A stretch of 12,233 bases of DNA from CAZDHT01 sp964505325 (GTDB taxonomy: Bacteria; Planctomycetota; PUPC01). Within the stretch, counting starts at the first letter, position 1, and each line of letters begins with the position of its first letter. The stretch lies in NCBI GenBank assembly GCA_964505325.1, contig CAZDHT010000167.1:1-12233 (forward strand), given 5' to 3'. The notes under the pieces are model-generated. The model was given only the letters and a program-made list of their open reading frames with translations, made no database searches and was not told the DNA's origin. Positions 1 through 5,468 of the stretch are shown one piece after another. A program made the translations under genes and the position numbers.

Positions 1-1
1 G

Positions 2-421
2 AAGAAAGCGAAAGACTTCTATGATGTTGGCTGGTTCCCGGCGGAATTGACAGGCCGAGAAATCAGGATTGAGTTGAAGGCATCGTCCGAAGATCCCGCG
101 TTCCGCTTCCAGCAGATTCGGCATCCTCGTCTTGGGGGATCTCTATCTGCGTATGACGTGCTTCTCTGCCTCGGGGTTACTGCCGCATCTCTTGAATGGT
201 GGGCGATTCCCGCGTCTGATCTGGAGACCTTGGCGGATAACGGCAGCAATCCCCCAGAGTCTGCAATCATCACCATACAACACGGGAAGAGAGCAAATGT
301 CTGGAACGACACCGTCGGCTACAAGCATGAGGGTTGGTTCTGCACGGATGGGCGAAGCAGAAGGATACTAGAGAAGTACCATGTTCTCAGTGAGAATCTG
401 AGACGGCGACTTGTCAATTGA
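2..421 (+). CDS. Partial protein with PD-(D/E)XK nuclease-like signature (5' end outside window)
   Basis: The reading frame is open from the left edge to a TGA at 419-421, so only the last 139 residues are visible. Counting from the first full codon, an E-x-K motif (E24, K26, in IELKAS) is followed by a QQIR segment (37-40), a hydrophobic strand YDVLLCLGV (51-59), WWAIPASDLE (66-75) and an ITIQHGK stretch (90-96). An acidic residue before an E-x-K strand, then a glutamine-rich helix and a hydrophobic strand, is the usual order of the PD-(D/E)XK core, and D5 or D8 could be the first acidic residue. I recall similar hypothetical proteins in restriction-like or accessory settings but cannot name a family. 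The TTG at 47 is not needed as a start because the frame continues upstream. The stop lies next to the small gene downstream, so the two are probably cotranscribed. Gene status is likely; nuclease function is inferred. Confidence 0.6.
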   Translation, partial: KKAKDFYDVGWFPAELTGREIRIELKASSEDPAFRFQQIRHPRLGGSLSAYDVLLCLGVTAASLEWWAIPASDLETLADNGSNPPESAIITIQHGKRANVWNDTVGYKHEGWFCTDGRSRRILEKYHVLSENLRRRLVN

Positions 422-510
422 GGGCCTGGCGCCAGACAGGATATGTTCGACAAACCGAACGCCGAGAACTCAGAATGAAGAACCAGCGCGCAACCTGGTG
501 GGTTTGCCAA

Positions 511-717
511 ATGCGTAAGGCAGAACCGCTACTGAGAGAAGAGAAAACGCGGCGTCTGCGCCGCATGACGCAGCGCGAGTCCCTGGCCATCTTCGAGTCC
601 CTCTGCGAGGCAGGTCAACTCCCGCCTGAGAACGAGCGACGACGCATCGAGGAAGTTCGCATGGAATCCCTGATCCGAGTCCGCAGGGTGATGAACAAGT
701 TGGGAGAGCGCGAATGA
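511..717 (+). CDS. Small charged helical protein, partner of the downstream nucleotidyltransferase
   Basis: This is a 68-residue protein if it starts at ATG 511, rich in Arg and Glu and predicted to be almost entirely helical. Its landmarks are REEKTRRLRRM, then RESLAIFESLCEAG, and a C-terminal RMESLIRVRRVMNKLG helix. I chose ATG 511 because a GGTGGG lies 8 bases upstream and the MTxxES-type core follows closely. ATG 475 (80 residues) or TTG 418 (99 residues) in the same frame are possible. Its stop overlaps the next start by four bases (ATGA at 714-717), a sign of translational coupling. It has no histidine, so it cannot carry the R-x4-6-H motif of HEPN toxins, and it shows no winged-helix pattern like the AbiEi antitoxin. 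I infer a toxin-antitoxin-like pairing from the gene arrangement alone; the family is not recognised. Confidence 0.6.
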   Translation: MRKAEPLLREEKTRRLRRMTQRESLAIFESLCEAGQLPPENERRRIEEVRMESLIRVRRVMNKLGERE

Positions 718-1316
718 TCGACCTCATTGGGGCAGCAATCGAGATTAGCGATTGGCTGACAGAACACGGGATTCCCCACTTCTTCATAGGCGGACTCGCG
801 GTGCAGCATTGGGGCGAACCCCGTCTCACGGCGGATGTCGGTCTTTGCGCGGTAACGGACCCTGCTGAGACAGACGCCCTTGTTCAGAACCTGCTGAAGG
901 CCTTTGCTGCGAGAGCCGACGCGGCTGATACTGCACGACTGGTCCAGTTGCTGCCGCTACGATCGAGCACAGGAGTTACCATCGAGATAGCTTTGGGGTT
1001 CACCGGCTTTGAGAAGATCGCGGCCAAGCGGGCAAGAAGAATCGAAGTCGCGCCCGGCAAGAGTATCCCGATCTGCTCAGCCGAAGACCTCATCGTGTAT
1101 AAGGTAGTTGCCAACCGGCCAAGGGATGTTGAAGACGTCGAGATGGTCATCTTGCGCCAGCAGGATCGACTCGACCAAAGATACATTCGCCGGACACTGA
1201 AAGAAATGGAAGAGCTTGTCGGCGACCCGGACTGCTTGCGCCGGTTCGATGTAGCGTGGCGTAAGACATTTCCCGGCAAGAGGCGACCTGCAAATCCCGA
1301 AAGGCGCGGCACGTGA
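714..1316 (+). CDS. Nucleotidyltransferase-fold protein (MNT/AbiEii-like), catalytic motif degenerate
   Basis: This is a 200-residue protein. Residues 25-44 hold the fold's signature, IGGLAVQHWGEPRLTADVGL: a GG pair followed about ten residues later by the site where active enzymes carry D-x-D, written here D-V-G. A later strand, VTIEIALG followed by GFEKIAAKRA, matches the place of the third acidic residue, with Glu instead of the usual Asp. The segment SAEDLIVYKVVANRPRDVEDVEMVI is the helical ending common to minimal and AbiEii-type nucleotidyltransferases. Active relatives transfer a nucleotide to RNA or protein in toxin-antitoxin systems; loss of the second Asp suggests a changed or absent activity. 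The start is ATG 714, with GGGAG at 702-706 as ribosome-binding site. The TGA at 1314-1316 shares a base with the ATG of the DUF58 gene. The fold is well supported; the biological role is inferred. Confidence 0.8.
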   Translation: MIDLIGAAIEISDWLTEHGIPHFFIGGLAVQHWGEPRLTADVGLCAVTDPAETDALVQNLLKAFAARADAADTARLVQLLPLRSSTGVTIEIALGFTGFEKIAAKRARRIEVAPGKSIPICSAEDLIVYKVVANRPRDVEDVEMVILRQQDRLDQRYIRRTLKEMEELVGDPDCLRRFDVAWRKTFPGKRRPANPERRGT

Positions 1317-2230
1317 TGGAACTTGACACAAAAGAAGACTACCAGAAGTACCTCGACCCGAAGGTACTGGCGCGGATTTCGCGGCTGGACATCAAGGCGC
1401 GGCTGATCGTCGAGGGCTTCATCTCCGGACTGCACCGCAGCCCGTTCCACGGCTTCAGCGTCGAGTTCGCCCAGCACCGCGAGTACGTGCCCGGCGACGA
1501 CCTCAAGCACCTCGACTGGAAGGTCTTCGGCAAGACCGACCGCTTCTACATCAAGGAATACGAGGAGGAGACCAACCTCAGCGGCTGGATTCTGCTCGAC
1601 ATCTCCGAGTCGATGGACTACAAGTCCGGCGGCCTGTCCAAGCTGGAGTACGGCTCGTACATCGCCGCGTCGCTGGCGTTCCTGATGCTCCAACAGCAGG
1701 ACGCCGCCGGGCTGGTGATGTTCGACGACGACGTCCGCGAGTTCATCAAGCCCGCCAGCCAGGCGTCCCACCTGAAGCTGATGACGCATCAACTGGCGCA
1801 GGTCAAGGCGACGGGGCGCTCGAAGATCGGCGGGATATTCCACGACCTTGCCGAGCGGGTCAAGCGCCGCGGGCTGATCATCCTGATATCGGACCTGTTC
1901 GTCGACCCCAAAGAGCTGGCCCTCGGCCTGCAACACTTCCGCCACAAACGGCACGAGGTGATTCTGTTCCACGTGCTCGACGAGTTCGAGCGCACGTTCC
2001 CGTTCATGCACCTCACCCTGTTCAAGGGAATGGAGGGCTACCGGGACGTATTCGCCGAGCCGCGCGGCCTGCGGGATGACTACATGGCCGAGCTGGAATC
2101 GTTCATCAAAAACGTGAAGCGAACCTGCCGGCAGCACCGGATCGACTATGTCCCGATGACGACGAGCACCTCGCTCGAGGTGGCGCTCAGCGCCTACCTC
2201 GCCGGCCGACTGGCAATGAGGGGGAAGTGA
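1316..2230 (+). CDS. DUF58 family vWA-like protein (Bat/MoxR-associated)
   Basis: This 304-residue cytoplasmic protein has the family's usual length. The DUF58 signature is clear: GLHRSPFHGFSVEFAQHREY, then PGDDLKHLDWKVFGKTDRFY and IKEYEEE (residues 38-85). It leads into a von Willebrand A-like fold with the MIDAS motif D95-x-S97-x-S99 (LLDISESM) and a later ISD (191-193). There is no signal peptide or membrane segment. In other bacteria the gene lies directly after a MoxR-type AAA+ ATPase and before Bat-type vWA membrane proteins, and the set is thought to act in envelope protein assembly or stress tolerance. Here a nucleotidyltransferase gene occupies the upstream place. I prefer ATG 1316, which shares its A with the previous stop (TGATG); GTG 1313 would add one residue. 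The gene's stop shares a base with the next gene's ATG in the same way. Confidence 0.95.
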   Translation: MELDTKEDYQKYLDPKVLARISRLDIKARLIVEGFISGLHRSPFHGFSVEFAQHREYVPGDDLKHLDWKVFGKTDRFYIKEYEEETNLSGWILLDISESMDYKSGGLSKLEYGSYIAASLAFLMLQQQDAAGLVMFDDDVREFIKPASQASHLKLMTHQLAQVKATGRSKIGGIFHDLAERVKRRGLIILISDLFVDPKELALGLQHFRHKRHEVILFHVLDEFERTFPFMHLTLFKGMEGYRDVFAEPRGLRDDYMAELESFIKNVKRTCRQHRIDYVPMTTSTSLEVALSAYLAGRLAMRGK

Positions 2231-3054
2231 TGCGACGCACGCTCGCGCGCCTTTTTTCAGCGTTCGTCCTGCTGGCCGCACTGCAGTCACCGACATTCGC
2301 CGGGCCCAAGGCCACAAAGGACAAGGAGCCGTCACTCGGCCCTGCGGTCAAGAAGCCGGTAGACGTGCTGATCGTGGACGGCGAACCGGGCGAGAAGGAG
2401 CTAGAGTCGGAGACGTATTTCCTAAGGACCCTGCTGGGCGTCACTGTCCGGCTGGGCGGCAAGGTCAGCTTCCAGGTCGTCAACACCAACCTGCCTGCGG
2501 CGTTTACGTGCAAGCTCATCATCCTGGCGAACGTTGAAAACGTTGGGACGAAGGGGGCGGCGCTGCTCGAGAAGCACGTGAAGAACGGCGGCGGGTTGCT
2601 CATCTTCTGCGGCGACCACGTGGATATCGGCAAATACAACAGCCTGCTGCACAAGCAGGAGAAGGGCCTACTGCCGGGCAGGCTGACGAAGACAGTTGGC
2701 ACGGCGGACGACAAAGCCGCGGTCCGCCGCCTGGAGCCGGACAGTTGCAACCTCGGCGGCGGCGACCCGCCCGACCGGCTGGCAGATCGTCTGCTCAACG
2801 GCGTCGCCGTCACCCGATATATCAAGGTCGCCCCGTCGAAACGCGCCGCCGTGGAACTGAAATACGACAACGGCGCTCCCGTGATCCTTTCGCAAACGTT
2901 CGGCAAGGGCAGGTCAGTCCTTGTGACAACATCGTGTGACCGCGAATGGAGCAACCTGCCGACGCAGCCGATATACCTGTTGTTGGTTCTCAAGATGCTC
3001 GAAGACTTCGGGATCAGGGTGCATTGGCCAATGGCGCAAGGGGGGAAGCTGTAA
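2230..3054 (+). CDS. Secreted GATase-like protein, stand-alone paralog of the BatA-like C-terminal domain
   Basis: This is a 274-residue protein. Residues 1-24 form a typical signal peptide: basic MRRTLAR, a hydrophobic core, then cleavage after TFA. No later membrane segment is seen, so it should be periplasmic. The mature part reads as a class I glutamine-amidotransferase-like fold: VDVLIVDGEPG (44-54), LIILANV (96-102), GGGLLIFCGDHVDIGKYNSLL (120-140), LLPGRL (147-152), then GAPVILSQTFGKGRSVLVTT and SCDREWSN (235-242). Nearly the same chain of motifs occurs in residues 342-575 of the following protein, so this looks like a duplicated, freed domain. Cys127 sits where the nucleophile of true amidotransferases would be, but I see no convincing His-Glu partner. 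It starts at ATG 2230, overlapping the DUF58 stop by one base, and ends directly before the next start. Enzyme activity is not implied. Confidence 0.88.
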   Translation: MRRTLARLFSAFVLLAALQSPTFAGPKATKDKEPSLGPAVKKPVDVLIVDGEPGEKELESETYFLRTLLGVTVRLGGKVSFQVVNTNLPAAFTCKLIILANVENVGTKGAALLEKHVKNGGGLLIFCGDHVDIGKYNSLLHKQEKGLLPGRLTKTVGTADDKAAVRRLEPDSCNLGGGDPPDRLADRLLNGVAVTRYIKVAPSKRAAVELKYDNGAPVILSQTFGKGRSVLVTTSCDREWSNLPTQPIYLLLVLKMLEDFGIRVHWPMAQGGKL

Positions 3055-5277
3055 GTGTTCTCGCTGTTGAACGGATGGCTGGCGTTGGGCGCTCTGGGCG
3101 GCTCGATTCCCATCGTCATCCATCTGCTCAACCGGCGGCGGTTCCGGATCGTTCGCTGGGCGGCGATGGAGTTCCTCCTCGCCTCGCTGAGAAAGAACTT
3201 CCGGCGGGTCCGTATCGAGAATCTGCTTCTCCTGCTGCTTCGCGTGCTGATGATCGTCCTGCTGGCGCTGGCCATCGCCCGCCCTGTCATCACCGAGTCC
3301 GGCCTGATGAGCGCGCTCGGCACGGAGAGCCGGCACGTCGTGATCATCCTCGACAATTCACTCAGCATGCGGTACCGCGAGGGCGCCGACACGTGTTTCA
3401 GCCGGGCGCAGGGTGCGGCTCGAGGCATACTGGAATCGCTCAACAAGGGCGACGTTGCGTCGTTGCTTGCGATGTCCGACGCCGCGGAGCCGATGGTCAA
3501 GGAGGCGACGCTTGACATCGATCTGGTGAAGCGCGAGGTCAAGCGGGCCGAGGCCGGCTGGGGCGGGACGGATGTGCGCAAGGCGCTCGTCGCCGCCGCC
3601 GACCTGCTCTCCGCGTCCAAGAAGCCGCGCAAGGATATCTTCATCATCACCGACATGCAGGCGCGCGGATGGGGCAAGAAGGGCGAGAAACCCAGCGCCG
3701 AGCTTAGGGCCGCGCTGGACCGGCTCGCCGAAGAGGCCAAGGTGTTCGTGGTCGACGTCGGCTGCCGGGAGCCCGAGAACCTGGCGGTGACCAGACTCGT
3801 CCCCAGTTTCAAAGTCGTGGGCACGGGCTCCTCGACGGAGTTCCAGGTCGAGGTGACCAACTTCGGCCGCACCAGGAAGTCCGGCGTTCGGGTCAGTTTC
3901 CTCATCGACAAGTTCAACCAGGACGCCAGGAAACTGGACATCGCGCCCGGCGAAACAGAAGCCGCCACGTTCAGCCATACGTTCCACAAGAAGGGAGCAC
4001 ACGTCGTCCAGGTGCGGCTGAGCGAGGACCGGCTCGCGGCGGACAACCTCCGGCACCTGGCCGTGAACGTCGAGGAATTCGTGCCCGTCCTGCTGGTCAA
4101 CGGCGAGACATCGACCGAGATCGACGAGAATGAGACCTATCACATCGCGCGCGCACTGAAGCCGCCTGCCGCGCCGGGCAGCCCGCGTCCGTCGCACATC
4201 GAGCCGACAACCATCACCGAGTTCGACATCTCCGCCACCGACTTCGAGAAGTACCGGCTGGTGGTCCTGGCGAACCTGGCGTCCCTGCCCGCCGAGGATG
4301 TGGTGCCGCGCCTGGAAGACTACGTGAAGCAGGGCGGCGCCCTGGTCGTGTTCCTCGGGGACCGGGTCGACGCAACGTTCTACAACCAGCGGCTCTTCAA
4401 AGATGGGGCCGGCCTGCTCCCGGCGCGGCTCGGCCTGGAGGTGGGAAGCGTCGGGGAAGACAAGAAGGCCGTCCACATCGACCTCGCGAAGCCGGTTCAT
4501 CCGGCGTTCCAGCACTTCACCGGCGAGACGGCGTTCTACGTCACACGTTCGATCCTCTTCTTCAAGTACTTCGATCTCAAGCTGCCGAAGGACACCGAGA
4601 ACATCCGCGTGGTGGCGCAGTTCGACACCGGCAGCCCGGCGATAGTCGAGAGAACGTACGGCCGCGGCCGGGTGATGCTCTTCGCCTCGTCGTGCGACAC
4701 CGAGTGGAACAACTTCGCGCGCCGCGCGGCGTACCCCGTCGTGATGAATGACCTGGTCAGCCATCTTGCGACCGGCGACTACGAGCAGCGCAACGTGATC
4801 GTGCACCAACCCTATCGCCGCACGTTCGCCCCCGAGGAGCTGATCGAGACCGTCAAGATCCGGCCGCCGGGTGATGCGGCACAGGAAACCGAACTGCGGC
4901 CGTACCCGGTGCGCACCGCGCCGAAGAAGGACCGGCCGGACAGCGCCATGCCCGTCGTAACCGAGATCCTGTTTCCGGATACGGACATCGCCGGGCCGCA
5001 CGAACTGGAGCCTCGGAAGAAAGACGGCACGAAGCATCCCATCGAGTATTTCGCGGTAAACAGCCCGCCGGAGGAGAGCGACCTGAAGCGGTACAGCGCC
5101 GATGAGGCGAAAGAGGCGATCAAGGGGCTCGAATTCAAGTACGCGACCGGAGTGACGGACCTCGAGCTCGCGGTGCGGCAGAGCAGGACCGGCAGCGAGC
5201 TCGCCCGGTCCATTCTCCTGGCGCTGCTCGCCGTCTGCTGCATCGAGCTCATCCTCGGGCAGAGGTTTGGAAGGTGA
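3055..5277 (+). CDS. BatA-like membrane protein with vWA, CARDB-like and GATase-like domains
   Basis: This is a 740-residue protein starting at GTG 3055, right after the previous TAA, with a GGGGGGA ribosome-binding site inside the previous gene's end. Residues 1-80 match the BatA N-terminal region: one membrane helix (about 5-25), IHLLNRRR, the WAAMEFL segment, and a second helix (about 57-78) ending in ARP. The vWA domain (about 94-250) has a complete MIDAS set: D100-N-S102-L-S104, G171-T172-D173 and D200. Residues about 258-340 form a beta-rich CARDB-like module (FQVEVTNFGRTRKSGVRVSF). Residues 342-575 form a GATase-like domain with FLGDRVDATFYNQRL, LLPARLG, HPAF (482-485) and SCDTEWNN; Leu replaces the possible nucleophile Cys. 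A C-terminal helix (714-734) anchors the end. It probably works with the DUF58 protein at the membrane, as in Bat operons. Partners beyond that are not shown by the sequence. Confidence 0.92.
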   Translation: MFSLLNGWLALGALGGSIPIVIHLLNRRRFRIVRWAAMEFLLASLRKNFRRVRIENLLLLLLRVLMIVLLALAIARPVITESGLMSALGTESRHVVIILDNSLSMRYREGADTCFSRAQGAARGILESLNKGDVASLLAMSDAAEPMVKEATLDIDLVKREVKRAEAGWGGTDVRKALVAAADLLSASKKPRKDIFIITDMQARGWGKKGEKPSAELRAALDRLAEEAKVFVVDVGCREPENLAVTRLVPSFKVVGTGSSTEFQVEVTNFGRTRKSGVRVSFLIDKFNQDARKLDIAPGETEAATFSHTFHKKGAHVVQVRLSEDRLAADNLRHLAVNVEEFVPVLLVNGETSTEIDENETYHIARALKPPAAPGSPRPSHIEPTTITEFDISATDFEKYRLVVLANLASLPAEDVVPRLEDYVKQGGALVVFLGDRVDATFYNQRLFKDGAGLLPARLGLEVGSVGEDKKAVHIDLAKPVHPAFQHFTGETAFYVTRSILFFKYFDLKLPKDTENIRVVAQFDTGSPAIVERTYGRGRVMLFASSCDTEWNNFARRAAYPVVMNDLVSHLATGDYEQRNVIVHQPYRRTFAPEELIETVKIRPPGDAAQETELRPYPVRTAPKKDRPDSAMPVVTEILFPDTDIAGPHELEPRKKDGTKHPIEYFAVNSPPEESDLKRYSADEAKEAIKGLEFKYATGVTDLELAVRQSRTGSELARSILLALLAVCCIELILGQRFGR

Positions 5278-5349
5278 ACGAGAAAGAGAGGAAACCCGAA
5301 CAAGGAAAGCGGGGCAAGGAAAATTGGAAAAGTGGGAAAGCGGGAAGAG

Positions 5350-5377
5350 GTAGGGGCGGTTCGCGAACCGCCCCTAC
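5350..5377. repeat. Perfect 28-bp palindrome (REP-like)
   Basis: The left half is GTAGGGGCGGTTCG (5350-5363), and the right half (5364-5377) is its exact reverse complement. One reading frame through it encodes RGGSRTAPT, a string I recall from many spurious hypothetical proteins of unrelated bacteria, which suggests a dispersed intergenic repeat. That recollection was not checked by search. Confidence 0.85.
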
Positions 5378-5405
5378 AAACGGGAATTTCTTTCCCGTTT
5401 TGCCG
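5378..5405 (+). terminator. Possible hairpin terminator or attenuator between the two vWA genes
   Basis: AAACGGGAA (5378-5386) pairs perfectly with TTCCCGTTT (5392-5400) across a 5-base loop, and T-rich sequence follows (TTTTT at 5406-5410 after TGCCG). It immediately follows the 28-bp palindrome. The stem is only moderately GC-rich and the T run starts five bases late, so it may reduce rather than end transcription into the downstream vWA gene. Confidence 0.4.
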
Positions 5406-5468
5406 TTTTTCCTTTGATTGCCTGAAACTCAATAGTATTTCGGGCTTCGGGGTTGTTTCGGATTTGAC

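Larger units (their letters stand above)
5278..5468. other. Structured non-coding gap inside the Bat-type operon
   Basis: These 191 bases hold no gene. They start with purine-rich G/A tracts (about 5281-5349), followed by the 28-bp palindrome and a second hairpin listed separately, then a T-rich stretch and a loose TTCGG-rich tract (5439-5458) just before the next start. Short arms on both sides are complementary: CCCGAA at 5295-5300 with TTCGGG at 5439-5444, and GGAAA-rich left tracts with TTTTTCC on the right. The whole could therefore fold as one branched structure or be a small mobile repeat. No convincing promoter was found here. Confidence 0.6.

Noticed and set aside
511..1316. HEPN/MNT toxin-antitoxin pair
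   Set aside because: The small partner has no histidine at all and so cannot carry the HEPN R-x4-6-H motif.
884..2335. 483-residue minus-strand open frame
   Set aside because: Antisense to the nucleotidyltransferase and DUF58 genes, with no recognisable domain.
2187..4100. 637-residue minus-strand open frame
   Set aside because: Antisense to the secreted GATase-like and BatA-like genes; Ser/Arg/Thr-rich low-complexity product with no motif.
3358..5037. 559-residue minus-strand open frame
   Set aside because: Mirror of the BatA-like gene; its product looks like a codon-bias shadow rich in Val, Arg, Asp and Gly.
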